Shown here: positions 8,706 through 16,680 of the stretch, in pieces | How positions within the stretch are numbered: position 1 is the first letter of the stretch | How the letters are laid out: each line of letters starts with the position of its first letter | Assembly (NCBI GenBank): GCA_040902925.1 | Contig: JBBDWJ010000148.1 | Coordinates: forward strand, 1 to 33,027 | Length of the DNA: 33,027 nucleotides | From: JBBDWJ01 sp040902925 | GTDB lineage: Bacteria > Acidobacteriota > Terriglobia > Bryobacterales > UBA6623 | Direction: 5' to 3' | Translations under genes and position numbers: made by a program | The notes under the pieces: generated by a model | Database searches by the model: none | The model's input: only the letters and a program-made list of their open reading frames with translations | Told to the model about the DNA's origin: nothing

Positions 8706-9685
8706 TCGACGGCCTCGGGATGAATCATGCGCAGCAACTCGGTTGCGGTCTCGACGATCCGAGGCCCAGGCACGACGAAGATGTCATTGGCGACAGGATA
8801 AACGCGGCCGGCCTTCACCGCTGGCACCATCGGATAGTGCCCCCAAAGCTCGGCCACCGAGAGGCGGTGCTCTTCGGTCACGCGATCGGTATCGGCCATA
8901 TCGCCCATGTCGATAACAACGTCAGGCCGGCCGGCATACACTTCTTCCAGACCAATTTTCGGATAAAAGGCGGTCGAGTCGCCAAACAGATTACGGCCGC
9001 CGGCGATCGTGATCAACTCGTTGAGGTAGGAGCCGCGGCCGACAACGACCAGATCCCGGATTGCGCCGGGTGTTCGCCCGACAATGAACATCACCGAGCG
9101 GCGCGGCCTCTTGTCGGCGCGGGCCTTGATCTCGTTCAGAGCAGCCCGGATTTCCGAGATGCGTTTCTCCGCCACATCCCCAACTCCGCAACGTGTACCC
9201 AGATCGAGCAACGATTTATAGATGCCATCCAGGTTGTTGTTTTCCAGTTCGAGTACATTCAGGCCGACGTTGCGGACGCGCTCGCCCAGCCCGGCATGCT
9301 CGTTGAGGATGACGACCAGATCGGGTTGCATCGCAAGCATCGTTTCGATGTTTGGCTTCATGTAGCTGCCAATTTTGGGCTTGTCGCGAACCTCCGGCGG
9401 ATAGTGGCAGAAAGTCGTCACGCCCACAACGCGATCGCCTAATCCCAGCACGTAAAGCATCTCGGTGATGCTCGGCGCCGCGGAAATGATACGCTGCGGT
9501 GGTTTCGGGGCGGGGGACTGCGCCATCGCCATCGTGATCGCCACCAGGGAAAGCAGTACCAACTTCCAGCCGCCGAACGATGGCAAGCAACGATGGCGGA
9601 AACCCGAAAACCCGTCCACGCTCACGCGCAGCCACAGCGCGTTTTCGAGGGTAGCGGCTTGTTCCTGCTTTCTGCGTGTCTTCAT
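8702..9685 (-). CDS. btuF: Corrinoid-binding periplasmic protein, BtuF-like
   Basis: This looks like the solute-binding partner of BtuCD. After the N-terminus comes RIISAAPSITEMLYVLGLGDRVVGVT, the typical opening of class III binding proteins, then KIGSYMKPNIETMLAMQPDLVV, a long helix, and a second lobe with VVGRGSYLNELITIAGGRNLF and RPDVVIDMG. The signal sequence is odd. From ATG 9685, three bases after cobD, there are about 40 mostly polar and basic residues before the hydrophobic LVLLSLVAITMAMA, so either the n-region is very long or a later non-ATG start is used. I cannot distinguish BtuF from a haem or siderophore binder by sequence alone; the operon favours corrinoid. Confidence 0.86.
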   Translation of the reverse strand: MKTRRKQEQAATLENALWLRVSVDGFSGFRHRCLPSFGGWKLVLLSLVAITMAMAQSPAPKPPQRIISAAPSITEMLYVLGLGDRVVGVTTFCHYPPEVRDKPKIGSYMKPNIETMLAMQPDLVVILNEHAGLGERVRNVGLNVLELENNNLDGIYKSLLDLGTRCGVGDVAEKRISEIRAALNEIKARADKRPRRSVMFIVGRTPGAIRDLVVVGRGSYLNELITIAGGRNLFGDSTAFYPKIGLEEVYAGRPDVVIDMGDMADTDRVTEEHRLSVAELWGHYPMVPAVKAGRVYPVANDIFVVPGPRIVETATELLRMIHPEAVE

Positions 9686-9688
9686 AGG

Positions 9689-10843
9689 CTATCGCTCGAA
9701 GAACTGTGCCAAGGCGGTCACCAACGCTTCATTTTCGGCGTGCGTGCGCACCGCGACGCGGAAGGCGTGGCCACGGATGCCGGCCATACCCGTACAATCC
9801 CGGATCAAAATTCTGTCGTGACGCAGATGCGACTGCATCTCGCTAACCGGGCCCTCGCAGTGCGCGAACAGAAAATTCGCCGCGGAAGGAAGCGGCCGCA
9901 CGCCGGGCAACTCACCCAATGCCCGCAGCAGCCATTCCCGTTCGGTGTTGACCAACTCGAGAGTTTCCCGGCGGTAGCCATCATCGGAAAGCGCCGCCAG
10001 TGCCGCCTGTTCGGCGAGCACATTCACCTGCCACGGCTCACGCACACTCTCGAACGCCGCGATTGTTTCGGGATGCGCGGCCAGGCACCCAAGCCGCAAA
10101 CCCGGCAGGGCGTAGAACTTCGTCAGCGAACGAAGGACCAATAGATTCCGCCGCTGCTCGGCCGCGTTCGTAATCGAAAGCCGCGGCGCGAAATCAACGA
10201 ACGACTCGTCCAGCACGACAATTGTCTCCGAAGGCCGTTCCTCATCGAACCATTGCAGGAAGCGCTCTGGATCGAACGCGCTACCCGTAGGGTTATTCGG
10301 GTGCGTCAATACGAGCCAATCCGGCCGTGCGCGGTTGACATCAGCGGCGAGACGCTCCCAGTTGATTGCGTAGACTCCTGCGTCACACAACGTGAAGCTG
10401 ATCTCGCTGCCGGACAGAGCCTTGGGATACTCGCTGAACGTCGGCAAAACCAGATGCGCCTTGCGTGGACGCAACACCCGAACCAGAAAGTAGAGCAATT
10501 CCGTCGCGCCGTTGCCAGCCATCACTTGCCCGGGTTCCAAGCCCCACGCGAGGGACACTGCCTCATGAAGCGCCGGCGAGCCCGCCTCCGGGTAGTGCGC
10601 AACGCGTCCGATCGAACTAGCCAGAGCCTGGTGCACTGCATCCGAAACCCCGAGCGGATTGATGCTGGCGCTGAAATCGAGAATTTGGTTCCAGTCGCAG
10701 CCCCACTCGCGCGCTGCACGAAAAACATTCCCACCGTGTGCGCCGGCTGTTGCGAGGGTTTCCTGGCTACGAACAGCGGGCGCCGCCTGATCGCCTCCGA
10801 GCGCGAAACCACGCCGCCGCGCAGACGTTGTCACGACGTTCAC
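9689..10843 (-). CDS. cobD: L-threonine-O-3-phosphate decarboxylase (aminotransferase-like)
   Basis: The 384-aa protein is a fold-type I PLP enzyme of the histidinol-phosphate aminotransferase type. It shows FSASINPLG near the start, GNGATELLYFL, THPNNPTGSAF, VLDESFVDF, and SLTKFYALPGLRLG with the PLP-binding lysine. It ends with RDCTGMAGIRGHAFRVAVRT. In the pathway it makes (R)-1-aminopropan-2-ol phosphate, the linker CbiB attaches to cobyric acid. The neighbouring cbiB overlaps it by GTGA, which supports this over histidinol-phosphate aminotransferase. The first 35 residues are basic and not typical, so a later start is possible. In the aerobic-pathway nomenclature this enzyme is called CobC. 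Confidence 0.9.
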   Translation of the reverse strand: MNVVTTSARRRGFALGGDQAAPAVRSQETLATAGAHGGNVFRAAREWGCDWNQILDFSASINPLGVSDAVHQALASSIGRVAHYPEAGSPALHEAVSLAWGLEPGQVMAGNGATELLYFLVRVLRPRKAHLVLPTFSEYPKALSGSEISFTLCDAGVYAINWERLAADVNRARPDWLVLTHPNNPTGSAFDPERFLQWFDEERPSETIVVLDESFVDFAPRLSITNAAEQRRNLLVLRSLTKFYALPGLRLGCLAAHPETIAAFESVREPWQVNVLAEQAALAALSDDGYRRETLELVNTEREWLLRALGELPGVRPLPSAANFLFAHCEGPVSEMQSHLRHDRILIRDCTGMAGIRGHAFRVAVRTHAENEALVTALAQFFER

Positions 10844-11802
10844 GAGCTTCTCCAGTGCGTCAGAATCGCGGCGACTAGTACGGCCAGAGCCGAAGTTGCG
10901 TACAGCAAACGTCGAGCCTTGGTGAACGAATCCAGCGAGAGCGCCGCCACGGCTTCGCCCAACGGCGGCTTGGCGTTAGGCCGGCCCTGGTAGAAATTCA
11001 TTCCACCCAACTGGACACGTAGCGCGCCCGCCACGGCGGCCTCGGGAAATCCGGCATTCGGGCTGGGTTGCAGCGACGCATCGCGAATGACAGCGCGAAT
11101 CGAGCGCCTCGCATCGAGCCCAAGCAATCCGGCCGCCAGCCAGATCAAGAAAGCGGAAAGCCGCGCCGGGATGAAATTCAACACATCGTCGAGCCGCGCC
11201 GACGCCCAGCCGAACTCGCGATAGCGTTCGTTCTTGTATCCCACCATCGAGTCAAGCGTATTGACCGTTTTGTAGACCGCCATGCCCACGGGGCCCGCGA
11301 TGCCGCAATAAATCAGCGGCGCCACCACGCCGTCATTCAGATTCTCTCCGACAGTCTCGATAACCGCGCGGAGGATTTCCTGTTCGTCGAGCTGGGCCGT
11401 GTCCCGCCCTACGATCCGGCTGAGCTTTTCTCGTGCCGCGCGCAGGTCGCCGCGTTGCAGCGCAACGATGACGGCGCACGCTTCGACGTCAAGGTCTCGC
11501 ACGGCGAGCAAGCTGTAAATCCAATACAAGGTCACCACGGCCAATAAGACGGCACTCCCGGAAGCAAGCCACAAGCTCGCCCCAACGCAGCCCGCGCCCG
11601 CTGCCACCACAGTCAACGTAAAGGCCGCTCCGGCCGCGCGCTGGCCGATGTGATCTCCCACTTTTCTCCACGCCCGCTCGATCCGCGGAACCAACCAGCC
11701 GATGCCGCGCACCGGATGCGGCAGTCCGCGCGGGTCGCCCAACGCAAGATCCATCGCGAACGCAGCAACAAGCAGCCAGACATCCCCCGACACTGCGCTC
11801 AT
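10840..11802 (-). CDS. cbiB: Adenosylcobinamide-phosphate synthase
   Basis: CbiB (CobD in Pseudomonas nomenclature) is the membrane enzyme that condenses adenosylcobyric acid with aminopropanol or its phosphate. The 320-aa product carries LALGDPRGLPHPVRGIGWLV near the N-terminus, RDLDVEA, ETVGENLNDGVVAPLIYCGI, KTVNTLDSMVGYKNERY and RDASLQPSPNAGFPEAAVAGAL, all hallmarks of the family, among several hydrophobic segments. I place the start at ATG 11802, which overlaps the cobQ stop (ATGA) and gives MSAVSGDVWLLVAAF. An extension 17 codons upstream lies inside cobQ and is basic. It acts between CobQ and CobU, in line with the gene order. Confidence 0.94.
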   Translation of the reverse strand: MSAVSGDVWLLVAAFAMDLALGDPRGLPHPVRGIGWLVPRIERAWRKVGDHIGQRAAGAAFTLTVVAAGAGCVGASLWLASGSAVLLAVVTLYWIYSLLAVRDLDVEACAVIVALQRGDLRAAREKLSRIVGRDTAQLDEQEILRAVIETVGENLNDGVVAPLIYCGIAGPVGMAVYKTVNTLDSMVGYKNERYREFGWASARLDDVLNFIPARLSAFLIWLAAGLLGLDARRSIRAVIRDASLQPSPNAGFPEAAVAGALRVQLGGMNFYQGRPNAKPPLGEAVAALSLDSFTKARRLLYATSALAVLVAAILTHWRSS

Positions 11803-13352
11803 CTCAAATACAGCTCCTCGAAGCGCGGCAGATCGACGTACTGCTCGAACCAATCGGCGAGCCGATCATAGTGCTCGTCCTTAGAATCGCCGCACACCGA
11901 GCTCGGGTCGAACAGCCTGCCGCGCCGCCGCGCCACATCGCCGAGCATGCTCCTCAATACCGCGGGTGCCTCGAGCGCGCCGTGAAGATACGTGCCGACG
12001 ACGCCCTCGCAGCGGCAGCCTTCCGATTGACCGCCGACCCAGGCGAAGCATTTTGTCGCCGCCAGTTGCCCGGCACAGCTTGAATCGCAAGTCGTGAGTC
12101 CGTTATTTCCTTGGCGGTCGGTTGTCTTCGTTTCCTCCACGAGGCGCGTTTCACCCATGTGGATCTCATACGCCTGGAATTCCACACCGCTGGGCGCGTA
12201 TTTGGCTTGCACAACTCGTGTTGTCTTCTCTTCGAGCATCACAGTCTCGATCGGAAGCAGCCCCAGCCCCTTGACCGACCCGCTACGCGACTCCACGCCG
12301 GCCGGGTCGGAAACGCGCAGCCCGAGCATCTGATAGCCGCCACAGATACCCCATACCGAGGAGCCCCGCGCATGACACTCGAGAATCCAGTGGTCGAGTC
12401 CGCGCTCGCGCAGCCACAGCAGATCTTCCAATGTGTTTTTGCTGCCGGGCAGGATGATGCAGTCGGGCGTTTCGGAGGCAGGTTCTGTGATGTATTCGGC
12501 GTCGGGCAGCAGACGGAAATCGGTAAAGTTCGAAATGCGCGGCAGCCGGATGATCGCGATCCGCAAGCCGTGGCGGGCCTCGGGTCTTACAGGACCGCGA
12601 ATGGGTTCCGTCCCGGCCGCGCGGTCTTCGAGCGAAACGATATCTTCGTCATCGAGCCGGATGCCGTCGGCAAAAGGGAACACGCCCAGGCAGGGTCGCC
12701 CGGCGAGTCGCTCGAGCGTTTCGCAGCCATCGGCGAAGATCGCGCGGTCGCCTCGAAAGCGATTGATGATAAAACTCCGCAGCAGCTCTCTCTCGCAAGG
12801 CTCGAGCAACGCGAAAGTGCCTGCGACCGACGCGAATACGCCGCCGCGATCGATATCCGCCACCAGCATCGCGGGCGCTCCCAACCGTACCGCCAAAGGC
12901 AGGTTCACCAGGTCGCGCGAGCGCAGATTGATTTCCGAAGCGCTGCCGGCGCCTTCCATGACGATGAATTCGAATTTCGAGGCCAGCCGTTCGTAGGCCG
13001 CCAAAACCTGCCCCAGTAGAAACTCGTGGTGCGTGTAATACTCGGCGGCGCTGAGCTGCTTCCAAACGCGGCCGTTGACGATGACCTGGCTCGCGGTATG
13101 CGCCGTTGGTTTCAGCAGAATCGGATTCATGTCCGCGACAGGATCAAGCCCGCAAGCCTCGGCCTGCGCAACTTGGGCGCGGCCGATCTCGCCGCCATCG
13201 ATACACGGGAACGAATTCAGCGACATGTTCTGCGCCTTGAATGGAGCAACACGCACGCCGCGGCGGCGCAGCCAGCGGCAAATCGCCGTCGCCGTCCAAC
13301 TCTTACCGGCGTGGGACGACGTTCCCACCACCATCATGGCTTTGGCTTGCAC
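11799..13352 (-). CDS. cobQ: Adenosylcobyric acid synthase (glutamine-dependent)
   Basis: CobQ (CbiP) amidates four carboxyl groups of adenosylcobyrinic acid a,c-diamide using glutamine and ATP. The 517-aa protein begins with MMVVGTSSHAGKSWTATAI, a P-loop-like synthetase motif, then FKAQNMSLNS, GAGSASEINLR and VADIDRGGVFAS. The amidotransferase half starts near residue 262, with nucleophile Cys337 in VWGICGGYQMLG and the catalytic histidine in GTYLHG near 460. It is the first gene after the riboswitch. The start is GTG 13352 (or ATG 13337/13334); an in-frame TGA just upstream rules out longer forms. None of these starts has a Shine-Dalgarno sequence, and a hairpin ends one base before the GTG. 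With no corrin-ring genes here, the enzyme may serve salvage of incomplete corrinoids or genes elsewhere. Confidence 0.95.
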   Translation of the reverse strand: MQAKAMMVVGTSSHAGKSWTATAICRWLRRRGVRVAPFKAQNMSLNSFPCIDGGEIGRAQVAQAEACGLDPVADMNPILLKPTAHTASQVIVNGRVWKQLSAAEYYTHHEFLLGQVLAAYERLASKFEFIVMEGAGSASEINLRSRDLVNLPLAVRLGAPAMLVADIDRGGVFASVAGTFALLEPCERELLRSFIINRFRGDRAIFADGCETLERLAGRPCLGVFPFADGIRLDDEDIVSLEDRAAGTEPIRGPVRPEARHGLRIAIIRLPRISNFTDFRLLPDAEYITEPASETPDCIILPGSKNTLEDLLWLRERGLDHWILECHARGSSVWGICGGYQMLGLRVSDPAGVESRSGSVKGLGLLPIETVMLEEKTTRVVQAKYAPSGVEFQAYEIHMGETRLVEETKTTDRQGNNGLTTCDSSCAGQLAATKCFAWVGGQSEGCRCEGVVGTYLHGALEAPAVLRSMLGDVARRRGRLFDPSSVCGDSKDEHYDRLADWFEQYVDLPRFEELYLR

Positions 13353-13353
13353 G

Positions 13354-13368
13354 CGGTTCTCAGAACCG
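13354..13368 (-). promoter_or_regulatory. Hairpin abutting the cobQ start codon
   Basis: CGGTTC and GAACCG form a perfect six-base stem around the loop TGA, ending one base before the GTG of cobQ. The position where a Shine-Dalgarno sequence would lie is therefore within a stem and contains no AGGAG-like run. The loop TGA is the stop codon of the 19-codon leader frame, so ribosomes finishing that frame would melt the stem. The role is inferred. Confidence 0.4.
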
Positions 13369-13419
13369 GGCGCGTGCGCGAAGGAAAGAGTGCGGGCGAG
13401 AATGGGCGCAGGAGCGCAT
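13360..13419 (-). CDS. Possible 19-codon leader peptide upstream of cobQ
   Basis: An ATG at 13419 opens a frame for MRSCAHSRPHSFLRARARF, ending in a TGA within the hairpin just before cobQ. Its ATG overlaps the stop of a still shorter frame (GTG 13433, four sense codons, then TGA 13421-13419) as TGATG. That shorter frame has GAGGAG immediately upstream (13442-13437). The peptide itself has no recognisable function and is arginine-rich. What supports it is the arrangement: a good ribosome binding site, two coupled frames and a stop close to an SD-less gene. The spacing from the SD core to the GTG is short (three to five bases). This could be chance. Confidence 0.25.
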   Translation of the reverse strand: MRSCAHSRPHSFLRARARF

Positions 13420-13454
13420 CAGCCGACGTTCACCTTCTCCTCGAAGCAGCGCCC
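13404..13454 (-). promoter_or_regulatory. Riboswitch expression platform: stem sequestering a Shine-Dalgarno
   Basis: In the RNA, GGGCGC (13454-13449), a seven-base bulge and AGGAG (13441-13437) pair with the contiguous CTCCT (13414-13410) and GCGCCC (13409-13404). That is 11 base pairs closing a 22-base loop. The AGGAG is the only strong ribosome binding site between the aptamer and cobQ, so forming this stem would block initiation at the leader GTG. No T-run follows, which argues for translational rather than termination control. The pairing is seen in the sequence; the switching behaviour is inferred. Confidence 0.5.
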
Positions 13455-13459
13455 GGCGG

Positions 13460-13622
13460 GCATCAGGCAGGTCTCCTGGCTCTCGGGTCTTCGCGGGCGT
13501 CCGGGCCTTCCCCGTTTCCGGGTGGCCATCAAGCGAACGCCGCTCGCCGATCACAGTGGCGGGACCGCGCGGGATTTTCACCCGCTTCCCTATTCTCTCC
13601 GCCGAGGCGGAGCACCTGATGC
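13460..13622 (-). promoter_or_regulatory. Cobalamin (B12) riboswitch aptamer
   Basis: The reverse complement contains the B12 box AGCCAGGAGACCTGCCT (13465-13481) and the conserved core around GCGGGTGAAAATCCCGC followed by GGTCCCGCCACTGTGA. The closing stem P1 is perfect: GCATCAGG (13622-13615) pairs with CCTGATGC (13467-13460). Cobalamin riboswitches bind adenosyl- or methylcobalamin and usually repress uptake and synthesis genes when B12 is plentiful. It lies 107 bases upstream of cobQ, so it should control the whole ten-gene operon. Confidence 0.96.
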
Positions 13623-13623
13623 G

Positions 13624-13650
13624 TACAGCGGCGCAACGGACGCCGCTGTA
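13624..13650 (-). promoter_or_regulatory. 5' leader hairpin ahead of the riboswitch
   Basis: TACAGCGGCG and CGCCGCTGTA form a perfect ten-base stem with a seven-base loop. It begins about where transcription would start from the proposed promoter and ends one base before riboswitch stem P1. It may protect the 5' end or stack on P1. It could also be a terminator remnant, but no T-run follows. Confidence 0.35.
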
Positions 13651-13656
13651 AAACGA

Positions 13657-13686
13657 ACGGTATCAGTTTCCTGTCTAAACGGTCAA
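13657..13686 (-). promoter_or_regulatory. Possible sigma-70-type promoter of the cobalamin operon
   Basis: TTGACC (13686-13681) matches the -35 consensus in five of six bases. Eighteen bases later comes TACCGT (13662-13657), a weak -10 with three of six matches. Transcription would start near 13650, just before the leader hairpin and aptamer. The location is as expected for a riboswitch operon, but the -10 is poor. Confidence 0.35.
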
Positions 13687-13819
13687 GCTACGCGCGATGG
13701 CGAGGCAACGTCCCCGAAATGGACAACGAACAGGCTGGCGTCGTCGCGATGCCACCAAAAATTGCGCTTTCGAATACTCGTGGGCCGTGGACGCGTTGGA
13801 AGCGGGCGGTAAAAACAGA

Positions 13820-14908
13820 TCATTGCGCGGCCGGTTTTCCAGCCAGCCGCGTGTAGAGATCCTGCCACTGCGCCCGGACGCGCGCCGCATCATATTTCGC
13901 TAGTTCCGCCCGCGCGTTGGCGGCAATTCTCCGCGCCAGCGGCGCATCTTCGATCAGGCGCAGCGCGGCATGGGCCATCGCTTCGTGATCGTTGCGCTCG
14001 ACGACCAATCCGGTTTCGCCGTCCTTGACGACGTACGGCATTCCGCCCGCATTCGTCGCAATCACGGGCAGACCCGCGGCGTAGCTTTCGAGCACCGATC
14101 CCGGCATGCAGTCGATGTTCGGGCTCATCCAATAGATATCGGCCTCGTCATAGAGCTCCGCCATGCGCTGTTGCGAGACATGCCCGGCAAAGGTCACGTT
14201 CCGCAGCTCGAGCTGGCGCGCCAGTTGCTCAATCTCGGCGCGGCCGGGGCCGTCGTGGGCGAGCGTCAGCGATGCCTGCGGATAGTGCTTCTGTACGATC
14301 GCGAAAGCTCGTATTGTGCACGGCACGTTGTACAGCGGTTCGTATCCGCGGTTGTGCAGAAACACCGGACGCAACGGTCCGCGCTCGCGATAACGGAAAT
14401 GGCGGCTGTCGAGAATGTTCGGGATGCATTGGGTGGCGAGGCCGTAGCCGCGGAATATCTCGGCCAGGTATTCGGAAGGGCTAACGAGCGCGTCGGCCAG
14501 CCCCACAAGCCAGCGGGCGCTTTTCCAGTCGCGCAGGTGGCTCACGCCGCGCCCGTCGCGGTAATTCAGAATCGACTTGCGCCCCGTCAGTTTCGCTAAC
14601 GCCAGGCTAGGCGCCGGCGTCCACAGGAACGAAAAATATGCCGCCGTAAACACGTGAACAATATCGGCGCCCCAGATGCGCGTCAGCAGCCGCGCGTGAA
14701 AGCAAAGCATCATCACGGCTGTGCGCACCAAAGGAATGTGTCGCAGGAAGCCGAGCGACTCCGGCAGACTCGCCGGCAGAAAGGAAATCTTGACGCCGGG
14801 CTCGCTGGCGAACGCCGTCAACAGCCGCGCGGCCTGCACCGACTGGCCGCCCACAACGCTAAGCGGCGGGGCGATCAGAATCACGTGGATGGGACGGCTG
14901 CCGGACAT
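13820..14908 (-). CDS. Glycosyltransferase family 4 (group 1)
   Basis: The 362-aa protein has the two-lobed GT-B pattern. The N-terminal part has HVILIAPPLSVVGGQSVQAARLL, a glycine-rich acceptor-side motif. The C-terminal part has FLHNRGYEPLYNV, FAGHVSQQRMAELYDEADIYWMSPNIDCMPGSVLESYAAGLPVIATNAGG, the retaining GT4 nucleotide-sugar binding region. Such enzymes transfer sugars in surface polysaccharide or glycolipid synthesis. I place the start at ATG 14908 (MSGSRPIHVILIAPP), 26 bases after the upstream membrane protein gene. A further 36 codons are open upstream but overlap that gene. No other polysaccharide genes lie nearby, so donor and acceptor cannot be named. Confidence 0.85.
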   Translation of the reverse strand: MSGSRPIHVILIAPPLSVVGGQSVQAARLLTAFASEPGVKISFLPASLPESLGFLRHIPLVRTAVMMLCFHARLLTRIWGADIVHVFTAAYFSFLWTPAPSLALAKLTGRKSILNYRDGRGVSHLRDWKSARWLVGLADALVSPSEYLAEIFRGYGLATQCIPNILDSRHFRYRERGPLRPVFLHNRGYEPLYNVPCTIRAFAIVQKHYPQASLTLAHDGPGRAEIEQLARQLELRNVTFAGHVSQQRMAELYDEADIYWMSPNIDCMPGSVLESYAAGLPVIATNAGGMPYVVKDGETGLVVERNDHEAMAHAALRLIEDAPLARRIAANARAELAKYDAARVRAQWQDLYTRLAGKPAAQ

Positions 14909-14934
14909 AACAGGTAATCGCGCCACGGGCCCGG

Positions 14935-16680
14935 CTACCCGCCACCCGGAATCGTGCAGCCGGAAACGGGAAAGGGCGTGGCATGGGCAGGCCGCTCGTG
15001 GACGTAGGTCACCCACACATGCCGGTCGCTATAGTAGCGGCGCAGTTCGCAGTCGGACTCGGGCGACACTTCACGCGCCCACACGATCTTGCCGTCGTCG
15101 ATCGACGCTCCGTTGTAGACCCATTCCGCTCCCCAGAAGCCCTCTGCCGGATGGCGCACGAAAACCAGATGCCGTCCGTCGCTCGCGTTCAGAGTTTGCT
15201 CGACACGGGCGCGCTCGGAGGGAAACGAAAAGCAGCACCAACCGGTGAAGTAGGTCGGCGTAGTCCAATCGCGGCCGGTGTTGCGCAGGAACAGGCCTGT
15301 CAGATTCATCGCCAGCAACACAACGGGAAGACCGAACAGCAGGATCACGTAGCCGGGCCGCGGGCCGCCGAATCGCCGGCGCATTGCCGCGATCACGATG
15401 CGAACCGCCTGCACACCGGCGATCGTCATTGGCACGGTCAGCGGCGCGAAATAATGGCTGAACGTCCACAGGTCGATCACCACGGCGACCACCAGCACCG
15501 AACCTGCTATAGCTAGCAGCAATAGCCGCGTGCGCAGCTCTTTGAATATCCACGGAACCGCCAGCACGAGAAAAAGCGTCAGCATCGGGCCCCAGAAAAA
15601 TGCGATGAATTGACCGCCTATCCGCGCCAGGCGGCTGAACGGCGACGCATATTCCTCATGAGACTCGATGACCCAGTTTATGAACCGCGCATAGCCTTCG
15701 TTGACCGGGTTATAGTCCGCGACCGGCGTCTCCCAGATGAACGTCTCGAAGCGGCTGTAGGTGTCGCGCCATGCCGCATAAGGCGCCTTGAGCGGATCGC
15801 CGGTGACCGCGGCCTGAAAATATCCCAGCCAAACGAGAACAATCCCGAGCGCAACGGCGCCACCCGCGATGGCGGGCCCAAGCTTGCGGAGTTGCCGCCA
15901 TCCGCCGTGCCTGACGAACAGGAATGCCCAAAGGCAAAGCATCAAAACACTGAAGATCGCCCCCTCAAAGGGACGGCTGATCGCCAGAATGCCCAGGCCG
16001 AGGCCAAGCATCGCGCCGGCAAACGGCGTGGGCTTTTTGATCAGGCGCGGCAACGCGCCGATCAATAGCGCTCCGCCAGTCGCTCCGATCGCGCCGCCCC
16101 AGTAGCTGTTTGCCCAATAGCTCATCACGCCTACCCGCAGCGCGAGCAAGGTTGCGCCCAGCAACGCGTACGGAGGCGGCAGCCAGGCTCGCATCGCCCA
16201 ACCCGCGGCCACGATCATCGCGGCGATGCTGAGCAGCACGCCGATCCAGGGGTGTCCCAGAACCTGCCCCAGGCCGAGAGCGAGCCCCTGTCCGGGAGGA
16301 TACTTCGAGGAATAGGTCGGCTGAAACAGTACGTGCGGGCTCTCAAAATGCCGGAAATGCGGGTGGGGCGGATTGGTAAGGCGTCCCGAAGCGAAGGTGT
16401 CCGCCGACAGCAAATAGGAGTACTCATCGCGGGCGCTTCCCGGGTAGGGAACCTCCGCCCAAGGCAGCAGCAACAACCGCAACGACAAGGCCAGCACGGC
16501 GGGGAACAGCAGCGCGGCAGCCGGCCGCTGGGCGAGCCTAAGCCATTGCCGCCAAGACGATTGCAGCCAGCGCGGGGGAGCAGCGGACGCGGCGAGAACC
16601 AGCAGGCCCGCCACCAGGCAAAGCTCCGCCAACAGCAGGAAATTACCCTTGAGGCAAAGCGAAACTTGAGCAAAGTCCAC
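14935..16680 (-). CDS. Polytopic membrane protein, GT-C-type glycosyltransferase-like
   Basis: The 581-aa product has about eleven hydrophobic segments and a soluble C-terminal domain of about 90 residues. After the second segment comes YPGSARDEYSYLLSADTF, with an Asp-Glu pair (85-86) in the first outer loop. This is the layout of GT-C enzymes (PMT/ArnT-like), which take sugars from polyprenyl phosphate carriers on the outer face of the membrane. The adjoining GT4 gene, 26 bases downstream on the same strand, fits a shared role in a surface glycan. Translation probably starts at a GTG (16680); no good ribosome binding site is visible. Family membership is inferred from layout, not from a full motif match. 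Confidence 0.65.
   Translation of the reverse strand: MDFAQVSLCLKGNFLLLAELCLVAGLLVLAASAAPPRWLQSSWRQWLRLAQRPAAALLFPAVLALSLRLLLLPWAEVPYPGSARDEYSYLLSADTFASGRLTNPPHPHFRHFESPHVLFQPTYSSKYPPGQGLALGLGQVLGHPWIGVLLSIAAMIVAAGWAMRAWLPPPYALLGATLLALRVGVMSYWANSYWGGAIGATGGALLIGALPRLIKKPTPFAGAMLGLGLGILAISRPFEGAIFSVLMLCLWAFLFVRHGGWRQLRKLGPAIAGGAVALGIVLVWLGYFQAAVTGDPLKAPYAAWRDTYSRFETFIWETPVADYNPVNEGYARFINWVIESHEEYASPFSRLARIGGQFIAFFWGPMLTLFLVLAVPWIFKELRTRLLLLAIAGSVLVVAVVIDLWTFSHYFAPLTVPMTIAGVQAVRIVIAAMRRRFGGPRPGYVILLFGLPVVLLAMNLTGLFLRNTGRDWTTPTYFTGWCCFSFPSERARVEQTLNASDGRHLVFVRHPAEGFWGAEWVYNGASIDDGKIVWAREVSPESDCELRRYYSDRHVWVTYVHERPAHATPFPVSGCTIPGGG

Noticed and set aside
13683..13868. Minus-strand frame ending WHRDDASLFVVHFGDV, which recalls the end of PP2C/SpoIIE phosphatases
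   Set aside because: The resemblance covers only about 12 residues, overlaps the end of the GT4 gene and the promoter region, and no other phosphatase motif is present.
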